64,000 nt of DNA from Saccharospirillum sp043196875 (GCF_043196875.1 NZ_JBEBMX010000003.1:248001-312000), one strand, 5' to 3'; shown: positions 43,325-53,818, counted from the stretch's first letter. Made by a program: numbers and translations. The notes: a model not told the origin generated them from the letters alone.

Positions 43325-44364
43325 TCGTGGGCCTGGATCAATTGAGAACGGGCAAAATTACGCAGTCTTTCACGATAATGTTCAACACGCTGCGGCGTGA
43401 CCGTAGAGTGGTTTTCATCGAGCATGTCGGCGCCCAGATGCTGAGCTAAAAACTGTCCCATCTCGACCATATGATCGAAAGAAATCAGCAGGTCAGCACG
43501 CTGCGGCAACTGCATAAAGAGGGTTACGCCTGGCGTGGTCATTTCGGCCATGCCATCCGGGTCCAAGGTGCCCGGCTGCACACAATTGGCCAGACTGAAT
43601 TCCAGCTGACCTTTGCTGTTGCGGTAGTGAAAAATATCCATCGGACCAAAACGCAGGCCGGCTCGCAGTAACAACTCCAGCAACTCACTGCCGGCCAGTT
43701 GAGCGCCATCCGGCGCCATAATATGAATAATGACCAGTTCTTCTACAGGCCGATCATCGACCTGTTCATCACTGGTGGATGACTGGAATTCGGCTTGGTC
43801 TTCAGCCTGCCAGTCGGACTGCGCTGAATATGGCTCAGCCTGGTCATCGATTGGCTCGTGCGCCACAAATTCATCAACGTCGTGGTCTGGCTCAGCCGCC
43901 GAATCGGCCCGATAGTCTTCGCTTGAAGAGTCGTCAAATTCATCCTCTTCAACCGGCTCGACCTCCGACTGTTCAGTATCAGCATGCGGTTTTGCCGCAT
44001 AGCGCAACGTTTCGGATTCTGATAAATCATCAACGGGCGCATCAAAATCGAGGTGATGTTGATCGACATGCGTGACCGACCCGGCATCGTCGTCCGGCGT
44101 TTCTTCATCGACCGGGTCCATCAGCATCGGCACCCGTTCGCGTAAATTCAGACGAGTATTCAGATCGGTTTGATCACGATTATCCATCGGCCGGGTCCGG
44201 GCGCCACCATTGGGTAACTCACGGGCAATTTCGGCTTGTTTACGCAGCTCGTCCGGGTCCTGATAGTCGTCACTGTAACGACCTTTTTTTTGCATGCGGC
44301 GCATGCCGTCCCAAAGAATCAGGGCAATCAGCACCACGCCGATAATGACCAATAATTCGCGCAT
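43321..44364 (-). CDS. zipA: Cell division protein ZipA
   Basis: A 347-residue FtsZ anchor. An N-terminal membrane helix (about residues 2-18), a charged patch (RRMQKKGR), a long acidic unstructured linker and the C-terminal FtsZ-binding ZipA domain (about residues 215-340, starting VIIHIMAPDGAQLAGSEL) are in the usual order. It tethers FtsZ to the inner membrane at the septum. Confidence 0.95.
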   Translation of the reverse strand: MRELLVIIGVVLIALILWDGMRRMQKKGRYSDDYQDPDELRKQAEIARELPNGGARTRPMDNRDQTDLNTRLNLRERVPMLMDPVDEETPDDDAGSVTHVDQHHLDFDAPVDDLSESETLRYAAKPHADTEQSEVEPVEEDEFDDSSSEDYRADSAAEPDHDVDEFVAHEPIDDQAEPYSAQSDWQAEDQAEFQSSTSDEQVDDRPVEELVIIHIMAPDGAQLAGSELLELLLRAGLRFGPMDIFHYRNSKGQLEFSLANCVQPGTLDPDGMAEMTTPGVTLFMQLPQRADLLISFDHMVEMGQFLAQHLGADMLDENHSTVTPQRVEHYRERLRNFARSQLIQAHE

Positions 44365-44419
44365 CGCCGTCTACCCTCCTGCTAAGCAAACACTCTAATC
44401 GTTGACGAAAAAAACCATC

Positions 44420-47400
44420 TCAGATCGCTGCCAGTTCAGCAGCCTCTTCGACGTTGACCGATACCAACCGGGATACGCCCGGCTCGTTCATGGTGACACC
44501 CATCAATTGATGCGCCATCTCCATGGCAATTTTGTTGTGCGTAATGTAGATAAACTGCACGTGCTCCGACATGGCTTGCACCAAGCGCGCATAGCGACCC
44601 ACATTGGCATCATCGAGCGGCGCATCAACCTCATCCAGCATACAAAAGGGTGACGGATTCAGACGGAAGATGGAAAACACCAAAGCAATTGCCGTCAGCG
44701 CTTTTTCACCACCCGACAACAAATGAATGGTGGAATTTCGCTTGCCCGGCGGGCGCGCCATAATGGCCACACCGGTATCGAGCAGATCATCGCCGGTCAG
44801 TTCCAAATAGGCATGACCACCACCGAACACCTTGGGGAAAAGATCCTGTAAACCCTGATTCACCCGATCAAAGGTATCTTTAAAACGGGTGCGGGTTTCG
44901 CGATCAATTTTACGAATCGCGTTCTCCAAGGTTTCCAGGGCGCGTTGCAAATCATCATCCTGCTCATCGAGATAACGCTTGCGCTCGCTTTGCGTCTGGT
45001 ATTCCTCAATCGCCGCCAGGTTGATCGGGCCAAGGCGTTGAATGCGCGCCGCCAGGCGTTCCAGTGCTTCTTCCCAGGCGGTTTCAGTGGCGTCATCCGG
45101 CAGATTGGCGAGCACCGTATCCAGATCAAATTGCTGCTCAGCCAGTTGTTCGGCCAGGGTAGCGCGACGGGTAATTTGCGTCTGCGCATTCATCTTTTGC
45201 TGTTCCATTTCCGACCGCACAGCCATCGCCTGCTGCTCGGTCGCTGCGCGCGCCTGTTCCAGCTCACGCATCTTACTATCGGCCGCTTCCATCACCGCGC
45301 GCTTGTCGTTCAAAGCGCCTTCCAGTTCCATCTGAGCTTCGAGTTTTTGTTCGAGCTCTTCTTTCAATTCATCGGATGGATCTTCGCGTTCACTGAGCTG
45401 TTCTTTCAATCGTGTCAGACGCTCCTGAGCCCGCGTTTTTTGCTGACTGGCCCGCTCCAAAGACGCCTGCAAAGAACGCACTTCCGTTTGCAAGGTTTGC
45501 TGCTTCAATTGCAGCTGATGTTCGGCATCGCGCAGTGCACGAACTTCGTCGCGTTTTTCATCGACGCTGATGCGGAATTCTTCACGCTCACCCAACAAGG
45601 CTTCGCGTTCATCGACATCCTCTTCCATTGAATCCAGCGACTGCTGCAATTCCTCGCGCGTCATGGACAGACTTTCACGCTCTTCGGCCATCTGGTTTTC
45701 GACTTCCTGAATGTCGACGGCCAGACGTTCGCGCCGCTCGCGCAATTGTTCGACCTGAACCTGACGGCCGCTCAATTCGGATTTCGCTTCGGCCAATTGA
45801 CGACTCAACTGCTGGTTATCACGCTGCAGTTGTTCGCGTTCTTCTTCGATCGATTTCTGTTGCATCAAGGCAACGTTGAGGCTGACTTCCAGGTCCTCTT
45901 CGACCGCTTCAAGCTCATCGATGGCATCGATCAGATCGTCGCGTTCCTGCTGCTGGCTGAGCAGTCCATCGGCCGCACCTTCACCACGACGCACGCGCAA
46001 CCAGGTTGGTCCAACCCAAATACCATCACGGGTAATCAGGCTTTGATGCGGCTGCAAGCTTGAACGACGCGCCAAAGCATCATCGAGTGAATCGGCCAGT
46101 TGCACCGGGGCCAGCCAGTTGGAGAGATCACGATCAGAGCGCACTTTTGACAGCAGGCTGTCGCTGCTCGCTGCGCTGCTGGCCGGACCACTGACCAGCG
46201 TCAGGGTGCCGTCTTTGAAGCGACTGATGGCGTCACCCAGCCCATCAACGGATTCAACGCAAACCGCCTGTAGCCGATCACCCAGCACCGCTTCAACCGC
46301 TGCTTCCCAGCCTGGTTCAACTTCAACATTCTGCGCCAGGCGCACCGCTTCGCGCAGCTGATGGCTGGCGAGCCAATCCTGAACGCCCTGGCTTTCATCA
46401 CCCAGTGCGGCTTTGATCAAGGCATCCAATGTCGCCTTGCGCGCCTGCTTCTGTTGCAGTTGCTGCCTGGTCTCATCGTAACGCGCGCGTTTTTGTTCGG
46501 CGTCTTCGCGGCCTTGTTGCAAGCGTTCGGTCAGATCATCCAGTTGGGTCTGAAAAGCTTCGGCGCGTTGCTCTAATTCTTCAGTTTGCTCCAGCAAAGC
46601 CGCGAGGTTTTCCGCTTCCGGGTCAGCGCTGAGTTGGTCGCGTTCGCGGTAGAGATTTTCCTGACGGCGATGCAGTTGTTCGACCACCCGCTCCAAATGC
46701 TGGATGCGCGACTGGGCGACTTCCGCCTGACGTTTTGGCCCCTGGGCATTCTGGTTAAACGCATCCCAGCGTGTTTGCCATTCTTGTTGGCGCTGTTCGA
46801 TAGCGGCCAGTTCTTCGCTGGCGCGACTGACTTTTTCGGCCGCCGCTTCCAGTTCGGGTTCCAGCAGTTGCAGCGCTTCCTGGCTTTCTTCCACCCGGTC
46901 GGCATCGGCCTGACTTTCCTGACCGGCTTCGTGCAGTTGGCGTTCGGCATCATGGATATCGGTCAGCAATTGCTGGCTCTGTTCCTGCCGGTGCTGCATG
47001 GTTTGCTCGAAGCGAGCGACTTCGTTACCCAGTTGGTAATAGCGCGCCTGCACATCGTTAAACGCTTCGGTGGCGTCGTGATGGGTTTCGCGCAGCGCCT
47101 CGATTTCCGCATCAATACGGCGCTGCTCAGCGACAAAACCTTCGTAGCGCGTTTCCAGTTCGGAAATTTTTAATTCCTGTTCGCCGACTTCGTCGTCGAG
47201 TCGTTTCCAGCGCAATGCGGATAGTTGCGCGCGCGAGCTGCGCTCTTCGGCTTTGTATTCTTTGTACTTCTCGGCCGACTGCGCCTGGCGATGCAAATGC
47301 TGCAGCTGACGTTCCAGCTCTTCGCGGATGTCGGTCAGGCGTTCCAGGTTTTCGCGCGTACGACGCATGCGGTTTTCGGTTTCACGGCGACGCTCTTTGT

Positions 47401-47917
47401 AGCGCGAAATACCGGCGGCTTCTTCGATGGTGGTGCGCAGTTCTTCCGGTTTGGCTTCGATCAGCCGGGAAATCATGCCCTGCTCGATGATGGCGTATGA
47501 ACGCGCGCCCAGACCGGTGCCGAGGAACAGATCGGTGACGTCTTTGCGGCGGCACTTGGTGCCGTTGAGGAAATAGCTGGACTGACCATCGCGGGTGACG
47601 CGACGGCGAATGGAGATTTCGTTAAAGCCGGCGTACTGGCCCTGCAGCGTGTGATCGGAGTTATCGAACACCAGCTCGACCGAACATTGGCCCACCGGCT
47701 TACGCGCGTTGGAGCCGTTGAAGATGACGTCCGTCATCGATTCGCCGCGCAGATGTTTGGCGGACGATTCACCCATCACCCAGCGTACGGCGTCGATGGT
47801 GTTCGACTTGCCGCAGCCATTGGGACCAACGATGGCCGACAGATTGGTCGGAAAAGGGATGGTGGTCGGATCGACGAAGGATTTGAATCCGGCCACCTTG
47901 ATGCTTTTCAGTCGCAT
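44420..47917 (-). CDS. smc: Chromosome partition protein SMC
   Basis: A 1165-residue condensin subunit. The N-terminal ATPase half has Walker A GPNGCGKSN (about residues 32-40). Two long coiled coils flank a hinge at about residues 520-640. The C-terminal half has the signature LLSGGEKALT and Walker B MLDEVDAPLDDAN. The presence of SMC in place of MukB is typical of Pseudomonas-like gammaproteobacteria. It heads the smc-zipA-ligA unit. Confidence 0.97.
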   Translation of the reverse strand: MRLKSIKVAGFKSFVDPTTIPFPTNLSAIVGPNGCGKSNTIDAVRWVMGESSAKHLRGESMTDVIFNGSNARKPVGQCSVELVFDNSDHTLQGQYAGFNEISIRRRVTRDGQSSYFLNGTKCRRKDVTDLFLGTGLGARSYAIIEQGMISRLIEAKPEELRTTIEEAAGISRYKERRRETENRMRRTRENLERLTDIREELERQLQHLHRQAQSAEKYKEYKAEERSSRAQLSALRWKRLDDEVGEQELKISELETRYEGFVAEQRRIDAEIEALRETHHDATEAFNDVQARYYQLGNEVARFEQTMQHRQEQSQQLLTDIHDAERQLHEAGQESQADADRVEESQEALQLLEPELEAAAEKVSRASEELAAIEQRQQEWQTRWDAFNQNAQGPKRQAEVAQSRIQHLERVVEQLHRRQENLYRERDQLSADPEAENLAALLEQTEELEQRAEAFQTQLDDLTERLQQGREDAEQKRARYDETRQQLQQKQARKATLDALIKAALGDESQGVQDWLASHQLREAVRLAQNVEVEPGWEAAVEAVLGDRLQAVCVESVDGLGDAISRFKDGTLTLVSGPASSAASSDSLLSKVRSDRDLSNWLAPVQLADSLDDALARRSSLQPHQSLITRDGIWVGPTWLRVRRGEGAADGLLSQQQERDDLIDAIDELEAVEEDLEVSLNVALMQQKSIEEEREQLQRDNQQLSRQLAEAKSELSGRQVQVEQLRERRERLAVDIQEVENQMAEERESLSMTREELQQSLDSMEEDVDEREALLGEREEFRISVDEKRDEVRALRDAEHQLQLKQQTLQTEVRSLQASLERASQQKTRAQERLTRLKEQLSEREDPSDELKEELEQKLEAQMELEGALNDKRAVMEAADSKMRELEQARAATEQQAMAVRSEMEQQKMNAQTQITRRATLAEQLAEQQFDLDTVLANLPDDATETAWEEALERLAARIQRLGPINLAAIEEYQTQSERKRYLDEQDDDLQRALETLENAIRKIDRETRTRFKDTFDRVNQGLQDLFPKVFGGGHAYLELTGDDLLDTGVAIMARPPGKRNSTIHLLSGGEKALTAIALVFSIFRLNPSPFCMLDEVDAPLDDANVGRYARLVQAMSEHVQFIYITHNKIAMEMAHQLMGVTMNEPGVSRLVSVNVEEAAELAAI

Positions 47918-48097
47918 AGCGTCCTGCCAGTTCCGGCGTGGGCCGACCCGGATAAACCCGGGCCGGCTAAAGACTTGGTTGCCACGATTCTAGCGTTAAT
48001 CGGCGGCCGTTGAAACCGCCGTGTCAGCCCATTTCCGGAACCAGATCAACAACTTAGAGAACCCTTAAAGAAACCCTCCAAGCCATTCAAAAATGCC

Positions 48098-49306
48098 TTA
48101 TGGCTGGCGTATCTGCAGGCTCAGCTGCTGTTGTGAATTCTCGGTTAAATCCACGGTTTTCGGCTGTGCCGTCCAGTCGCCTGGCGCGCTCTCAGCCTGG
48201 CCGGAAAAGGACACTCGAGCGGTGACTTCCACCTCAGTCTGTCCATCCAGACCACCCATCGGCCCCATGGCATCGGCGTCACTGAGGGATACTTTTATTT
48301 CGCCTGCGGTCACCGGAATGCGTTTAACCACCAAGGGCATGCGCTCACCGGGCTGGCGGGCGTAGACAAACAAGGCGGCGCTGTCGGGCAAGCCTTCCCA
48401 GGCCGATGGCAGCTGGATGGTGAGATTCAAACGCGGCTGTAACTGTGGCTGGTAATCGATGCCCTGCTCCGCCAGCGCGGCCTGGGCTCGGCGGATAAAC
48501 TCATCGATCAGACGGGTATCGGCGTCTTCGCTGGCCAGGCTTTTCAAGCGCAGCCAGTAGTCGATGGAGTCCCGATAATCGCCGCTTTCAAAGGTTAAGC
48601 GACCGGCAAACCCCAGCGCCAGATTGTTCTGAGCATTGAATTGCAGCGCCTCTTCGAAACGCGCCAAAGCCGCTTGTGGCTGTTCCTGAGCCCAGAGCGT
48701 TTGCCCCAGATAAGCCAGAATAGTGGCTTCGTCTTCGGCGTTGCGATCACCCTCGCGCAGTAACCGCAGCACCCGTTCCAGATTCGGTTGCGCATCGGCA
48801 TAGCGGCCCAGCTCCATCTGCATATTGGCCAGACGAAACCAGCCTTGCAGATCGTCCGGATGACGCTCGAGCATGGCCTGGTAACCATCGAGCGTGGTAT
48901 CCAGCTGTTGCTGGGTGGGCTGCTCGCTGGTGGCCAATTCGATAAACCCACGGCGAACTTCCACCGCATCGGCCGCGCCCCAGTGCTTATAAAGCAGTCC
49001 AGCAGCCACCGCGATTACCACCAGTGCTACCAGCGCCAACGGCCAGGGCAAGGTTCGCAGATCGGTACCGCGTGCCGCCTTACGGCTGTCTTCGAGCAGC
49101 GCACGTTCGGTTTCAGTCTTGAACTGTTGGTAGTCCGCCAGCTCCAGCGTGCCGTCGCGAAAATCGGCTTCAAGCTGCGCCAGTCGGTCGCGATGAATGT
49201 CGACCGACTCAGTGACCGAATCGCGCGCCCGGCTGGAGCGGCCGGTGCGTACCGCCAGCAGCACAAAGAGCCAAGCGGTGAGAATCATCAGCAGAAATAT
49301 CATCAT
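48098..49306 (-). CDS. ccmI: Cytochrome c maturation protein CcmI
   Basis: A 402-residue apocytochrome chaperone. Two membrane helices (about residues 1-20 and 88-108) border a cytoplasmic loop. A periplasmic TPR domain (about 125-280) follows, and a beta-rich C-terminal domain completes it. It holds apocytochrome c for heme ligation by CcmF/H. It overlaps ccmH by ATGA (49303-49306) and is the last gene of the ccm operon. Confidence 0.92.
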   Translation of the reverse strand: MMIFLLMILTAWLFVLLAVRTGRSSRARDSVTESVDIHRDRLAQLEADFRDGTLELADYQQFKTETERALLEDSRKAARGTDLRTLPWPLALVALVVIAVAAGLLYKHWGAADAVEVRRGFIELATSEQPTQQQLDTTLDGYQAMLERHPDDLQGWFRLANMQMELGRYADAQPNLERVLRLLREGDRNAEDEATILAYLGQTLWAQEQPQAALARFEEALQFNAQNNLALGFAGRLTFESGDYRDSIDYWLRLKSLASEDADTRLIDEFIRRAQAALAEQGIDYQPQLQPRLNLTIQLPSAWEGLPDSAALFVYARQPGERMPLVVKRIPVTAGEIKVSLSDADAMGPMGGLDGQTEVEVTARVSFSGQAESAPGDWTAQPKTVDLTENSQQQLSLQIRQP

Positions 49307-49785
49307 GAGGCGTCACTGTCCTTTTCCAGCAGTTCAGCCAGGCGTTGCCGCTCGGCGTCGCTGATGGGTTCAACCGCTTGCTGGCCGGAGCGTCGCGCCA
49401 ATACAAAGACCGCCACAGCACCGATCAACAGACCCAGACCGGGAATCAGCCAAAGCCAGACGGTGCCGGCAGTAACGCGCGGCTTGTAGGTGACGAATTC
49501 GGAATAGCGGTCGATCATATAGTCGATAATCTGCTGATCGCTGTAGCCCTGATGCAGCAGTTCGTAGGTCTTTTCGCGCATATCAGCGGCGATGGGCGCG
49601 TTGGAGCCGGCGATGTTCTGGTTCTGACATTTAGGGCAGCGCAATTCCCAAATCAGTTGTTCGTAACGATCGCGCAGCCTGTCGTTATCGAAGTAACGCT
49701 GCTCGCGCTCAGCCAGGGCCGTTGCGGCCAGACACAAGAGCAATAAAGCAACGATGATCAGACTCGGATTAATCCAGGTTTTCAT
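49303..49785 (-). CDS. ccmH: Cytochrome c maturation thiol protein CcmH
   Basis: A 160-residue protein with a signal anchor, the redox pair in LRCPKCQNQNIAGS (about residue 50) and a C-terminal membrane helix. It reduces the apocytochrome CXXCH disulfide together with CcmG. The 5' end overlaps ccmG by 17 nt. Confidence 0.94.
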   Translation of the reverse strand: MKTWINPSLIIVALLLLCLAATALAEREQRYFDNDRLRDRYEQLIWELRCPKCQNQNIAGSNAPIAADMREKTYELLHQGYSDQQIIDYMIDRYSEFVTYKPRVTAGTVWLWLIPGLGLLIGAVAVFVLARRSGQQAVEPISDAERQRLAELLEKDSDAS

Positions 49786-50302
49786 AGACGGCCTTTAGTT
49801 CATCCTGCCACAGCGCACTGTCGATCGGCCCTTGGTAGCGATACTGAATCACGCCCTGGGAGTCGATAAAAAAGGTTTCCGGTGCACCGGTTACACCCAG
49901 CTCAAAACCCAGGTCGCCGTTGGGGTCGTACAGATCAATTTCGTAAGGGTTGGCGTAATCTTGCAACCAGGCCTGCGCCAAATCCCGTTCATCTTTGTAA
50001 TTGACGCCAATGATGCGCACGCCTTCCTGAGACAGACTGTTTAAATAGGGATGCTCCCATTTGCACGATGGACACCAGGTGGCCCAGATATTTAACAAAA
50101 ACGGCTCGCCCGTCAGGTCGTCGACCGTTTTCATATCCAGACTGTCCTGGACAGTGCTGAGCCGAAAGGCCGGCATCTCTTCGCCTTCCAGTGCCGAGGG
50201 CATCTCACTGGGATCGACACCAGACAACAAGGCATAAGAGAACAGCGCGGCCAAAACCACAATCAAACCCAGCGGTAAAAACAAGACCCATCTGCGTGTC
50301 AC
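49769..50302 (-). CDS. ccmG: Thiol:disulfide interchange protein CcmG/DsbE
   Basis: A 177-residue membrane-anchored thioredoxin. One N-terminal helix is followed by a thioredoxin fold with active site TWCPSCKWEHP (about residue 75) and the CcmG-type acidic insert region. It keeps CcmH or apocytochrome cysteines reduced. It overlaps ccmF by 4 nt. Confidence 0.95.
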   Translation of the reverse strand: MTRRWVLFLPLGLIVVLAALFSYALLSGVDPSEMPSALEGEEMPAFRLSTVQDSLDMKTVDDLTGEPFLLNIWATWCPSCKWEHPYLNSLSQEGVRIIGVNYKDERDLAQAWLQDYANPYEIDLYDPNGDLGFELGVTGAPETFFIDSQGVIQYRYQGPIDSALWQDELKAVYENLD

Positions 50303-52251
50303 GCCCGTCCTCCTGTCGCTTTGCGATAGCGACGATCAAACAATGCCAAAACTCCCCCGGCAGCCATCAAAATAGCGCCGAGCCAAATCCAGCGTACGAA
50401 GGGTTTTACCTGCAACCGAACCGCCCAGACCTGATGGTCGTCATCCAGCGGTTCTGCCAGTGAAGCGTAGAGATCACGGAACAAGCCGGCATCGATGCCC
50501 GCTTCGGTCATGGTGTTACGCTGCACGGTGTAGAAGCGTTTTTCCGGATGCAAATCGGCAATCAGTTGGTCATTACGCAAGACACTGATCACTCCCTGAT
50601 CGGACTGATAATTCGGCCCTGCAACGATGTTCATGCCATCAAAACGAAAGCTGTAATCGCCCATGGTGACGGTGTCGCCCGGGGCCATCCGGAAATCCCG
50701 TGCCTGGTCGTAGTTCGACACCAGTACCACGCCAACGACACAGACGGCTACGCCCAGATGCGCCAGCCACATGCCCCAGAAAGAGCCGCCGGCGCGACGT
50801 AAGGCGCGCCAAGGTTGAGAGGCATTACGGGTGCGATCGAGCAGCATGCGCACCAAGCCAGCCAATAACCAGAACACCAGTGCCAGACCCAACCAGACGC
50901 GCCAGTTAAAACTTGAGGTCACCAAGGGCGGCAACGCCAAGCCCAGAACCAGAGCAAGCGGAATGCCGACTTTAAATTGGGTGCGCAGTTCAGAAAGCGG
51001 ATGCCGCTTCCAACGCAGCAACTGACCAACCCCGAGCAGCGACAACAAAAACACCATGAAGAAATTAAACATGGCATTAAAGTAAGGCGCGCCGACCGAC
51101 AGCTTGCGCCAGTTAAAGGCGTCAAAAAGTAACGGAAACAACGTACCCAACAACACCATAAAAGCGATAACCACCAGAATGATGTTGTTAAACAGCAAGA
51201 AGGATTCGCGCGATACCAAACGATGCTCACCGGCGATGCGAATCTGGCCTGCGCGCAGCGCATAAAGCAGCAGCGAACTGCCGATGGTGACCAACAAAAT
51301 CACCAGAATAAAGAGACCGCGTTCCGGGTCGGTGGCGAAGGCATGCACCGAGGTCAGCACACCGGAGCGAACCAAAAAGGTGCCGAGCAGACTGAAGGAA
51401 AAGGCCAGAATCGCCAGCAACAGCGTCCAGGATTTAAAGAGGTTGCGCTTCTCGCTGACCGCCTGCGAATGAATTAAGGCGGTGCCGATTAACCAGGGCA
51501 TTAAGGACGCATTTTCAACCGGGTCCCAGAACCACCAGCCGCCCCAGCCGAGTTCGTAATAGGCCCACCAGCTGCCCAGGGCGATACCGAGTGTCAGAAA
51601 CGCCCAGGCCATATTGGTCCAGGGCCGCGCCCAACGTGACCAGCCGGCATCGAAACGACCGGTAATCAATGCTGCTATGGCAAAAGCAAAGGCGACTGAA
51701 AAACCCACATAGCCCATATAGAGCGTCGGCGGATGTACGATCAGACCAAAATCCTGCAACAGAGGATTGAGGTCGCCACCGTCGCCGGGCGGAATCGGCA
51801 GCAGTCGATCGAAGGGGTTCGAAGTCACCAGCAAGAACAGTAAGAAGGCCAGTGAAATCATGCCCATCACCGCCAGCACAGCGCTTTTTAATTCTTGCGA
51901 TAACGAACCGGAAAACAGACTGACCGCCGTCGCCCAGCCGCCGAGCATCAGCACCCACATCAACATGGAGCCTTCGTGATTACCCCAGGTCGCAGACATT
52001 TTATAGAACCAGGGTAACTGGCTGTTGGAGTTCTCGACGACAATGCGCACCGAGAAATCGTCCACCAAAAAGCAGGTGACCAGAATGGCAAAGGCGGTGG
52101 TCAGAAAGAAGGTCAGGCCCCAGGTCAGGGCCGTGGCAGAACGTTGGAAACCGCCATGTCCGCTCAGCACACCGTAAAGTGGCAAGGTCGACAGGCCCGT
52201 GGCCAACAGCAGCGCCAGGATCAGCGCAAAATGTCCGTACTCCGGTAACAT
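50299..52251 (-). CDS. ccmF: Cytochrome c heme lyase subunit CcmF
   Basis: A 650-residue membrane protein with about 15 helices. The tryptophan-rich heme-handling segment WGGWWFWDPVENAS (about residue 235) is intact and several membrane histidines are present. It transfers heme from CcmE to apocytochrome c. It lies 49 nt downstream of ccmE. Confidence 0.96.
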   Translation of the reverse strand: MLPEYGHFALILALLLATGLSTLPLYGVLSGHGGFQRSATALTWGLTFFLTTAFAILVTCFLVDDFSVRIVVENSNSQLPWFYKMSATWGNHEGSMLMWVLMLGGWATAVSLFSGSLSQELKSAVLAVMGMISLAFLLFLLVTSNPFDRLLPIPPGDGGDLNPLLQDFGLIVHPPTLYMGYVGFSVAFAFAIAALITGRFDAGWSRWARPWTNMAWAFLTLGIALGSWWAYYELGWGGWWFWDPVENASLMPWLIGTALIHSQAVSEKRNLFKSWTLLLAILAFSFSLLGTFLVRSGVLTSVHAFATDPERGLFILVILLVTIGSSLLLYALRAGQIRIAGEHRLVSRESFLLFNNIILVVIAFMVLLGTLFPLLFDAFNWRKLSVGAPYFNAMFNFFMVFLLSLLGVGQLLRWKRHPLSELRTQFKVGIPLALVLGLALPPLVTSSFNWRVWLGLALVFWLLAGLVRMLLDRTRNASQPWRALRRAGGSFWGMWLAHLGVAVCVVGVVLVSNYDQARDFRMAPGDTVTMGDYSFRFDGMNIVAGPNYQSDQGVISVLRNDQLIADLHPEKRFYTVQRNTMTEAGIDAGLFRDLYASLAEPLDDDHQVWAVRLQVKPFVRWIWLGAILMAAGGVLALFDRRYRKATGGRA

Positions 52252-52300
52252 AGCGACTCTTATTTATTGTGCGTATCGTGCGTGAATGATCGCCCAAGCA

Positions 52301-52741
52301 TTAATAAATACTGGCGCTTTCAGCCCGTTCCAGGGCGTCGGTCACCTCAGGCGGCATATAGGTTTCATCGTGTTTGGCCAAAACTTCGGACGCTTCGACC
52401 TGACCGTTTTCCAACAAGCGGCCGATAGCAACCACTCCATCCCCTTCACGAAACAAGTCGGGCAGAATGCCTTCGTAATTGACCTGAACTTCTGAGGCGA
52501 AATCGGTCACTACAAAGCTCACACGCAGCGAATCACTGTCGCGTTGCACCGAGCCTTCCTTGACCATACCACCGGCGCGAATGTCTCTATCCAGAGGTGC
52601 ATCGCCCTTGGCAATATCGGACGGAGAATAGAAAAAATTCATGTTCTGACCGAGCGCGAACAACACCAGCAATACCGCAACGGCCACGCCTGAAGTACCC
52701 AATAAAATCAGGATCAATCGTTGTTTGCGTTTTGGATTCAT
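52301..52741 (-). CDS. ccmE: Heme chaperone CcmE
   Basis: A 146-residue periplasmic heme carrier with an N-terminal anchor helix and an OB fold. The covalent heme-binding histidine is in VLAKHDETYMPPEV (about residue 124), with the following tyrosine also present. Its start overlaps ccmD by ATGA. Confidence 0.95.
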   Translation of the reverse strand: MNPKRKQRLILILLGTSGVAVAVLLVLFALGQNMNFFYSPSDIAKGDAPLDRDIRAGGMVKEGSVQRDSDSLRVSFVVTDFASEVQVNYEGILPDLFREGDGVVAIGRLLENGQVEASEVLAKHDETYMPPEVTDALERAESASIY

Positions 52742-52950
52742 GAAGAAGTGACTCCACCGGATGATTGAGCTTGAGCGCCCTGCTCACGACGCTGACGACG
52801 ACGATGTTCAGCCACCAGCCGGCGCTGCATCAGATACGGACTGAGCTGGTTATAGATCACCACCAGGGCAGCAAAACCATAGGCTGTCCAGACGTAAAAA
52901 CCGTGGCGACCCATGGCGAAAAAATCGGCCAGGCTATCGAAAGCAAACAT
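52738..52950 (-). CDS. ccmD: Small membrane protein CcmD
   Basis: A 70-residue single-helix protein (about residues 16-36) with a basic cytoplasmic C-terminus. It opens with FAMGRHGFYVWTAYGFAALV-like sequence as usual. It helps release holo-CcmE from the CcmABC complex. It overlaps ccmC by one base. Confidence 0.9.
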   Translation of the reverse strand: MFAFDSLADFFAMGRHGFYVWTAYGFAALVVIYNQLSPYLMQRRLVAEHRRRQRREQGAQAQSSGGVTSS

Positions 52951-53741
52951 CAGGATTTTCCTCCCAACCGATCCAGCTCATCACGCGCCCATTGAGTGCG
53001 GCGTTCGCGCTGCAGAATTTCCAGACGGGTGCGTTTCAACGCCCAGGCAACCGCCGCCAGATAAAACCCCAGGATGGCTAACAAGAAGGGAATCAACATG
53101 CTGATGTGCATCGGCGGTGCTTCGGTAAATTTCAGCGTTGCCGGCTGATGCAGCGTATTCCACCACTCCACCGAGAATTTAATGATGGGCAGGTTGACCA
53201 CCCCTACTAACGCCAGGATGGCCGCAGCCTTGTCACCACTTTCCGGGCGTTCCATGGCGTTGTGCAAGGCCCACAGGCCCAGATACAAAAACAGCAAGAC
53301 CAGCATGGAGGTCAGGCGCGCATCCCAAACCCACCAGGCACCCCAGGTCGGCTTACCCCAGATAGCACCGGTCACCAGAGCGAGAAACGCCATACTGGCG
53401 CCGATTGGAACACTTTGTTTGGCCAGATAAAAAGCCAGCTTGATACGCCACACCAGACCAATCAGACCCAGCGCAGCAATGGCGGCGTAAATTGCCTGCG
53501 ACAGAAAAGCAGCGGGAACGTGAATAAAGATGATGCGATAGCTATTGCCCTGGAGCCGTTCAATGGGTGCGAAAGCCAACCCCCAGACCAGCGACACCAC
53601 CAGAATCAAAAGGGCCAGCCAGCCAATCCAGGCGCCCAGAGGTCGACTCAGGTTGTAAAACCATTTTGGCGAGGTCCATTTATGGAACCAGCGCACCAGG
53701 CCTTGCCAAAAAGAGCTTTGCCAAACAGTGCTTTGCCACAT
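52950..53741 (-). CDS. ccmC: Heme transporter subunit CcmC
   Basis: A 263-residue membrane protein with six helices. The heme-handling motif WGAWWVWDARLTSM and flanking histidines are present. It loads heme on CcmE. The N-terminus carries an extra Trp-Gln-Ser repeat segment (WQSTV WQSSF WQGLV) before the usual WFHKWTSPKWFY start of the family; a GTG at 53694-53696 could start a form without this extension. Confidence 0.94.
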   Translation of the reverse strand: MWQSTVWQSSFWQGLVRWFHKWTSPKWFYNLSRPLGAWIGWLALLILVVSLVWGLAFAPIERLQGNSYRIIFIHVPAAFLSQAIYAAIAALGLIGLVWRIKLAFYLAKQSVPIGASMAFLALVTGAIWGKPTWGAWWVWDARLTSMLVLLFLYLGLWALHNAMERPESGDKAAAILALVGVVNLPIIKFSVEWWNTLHQPATLKFTEAPPMHISMLIPFLLAILGFYLAAVAWALKRTRLEILQRERRTQWARDELDRLGGKS

Positions 53742-53818
53742 CGTGCGTACTACTCCGGCCAGGCACGGCCACCCGGCTGTATTTTATTTTCCAGCGCCAC
53801 CCAAGACAGCGCTGATCG

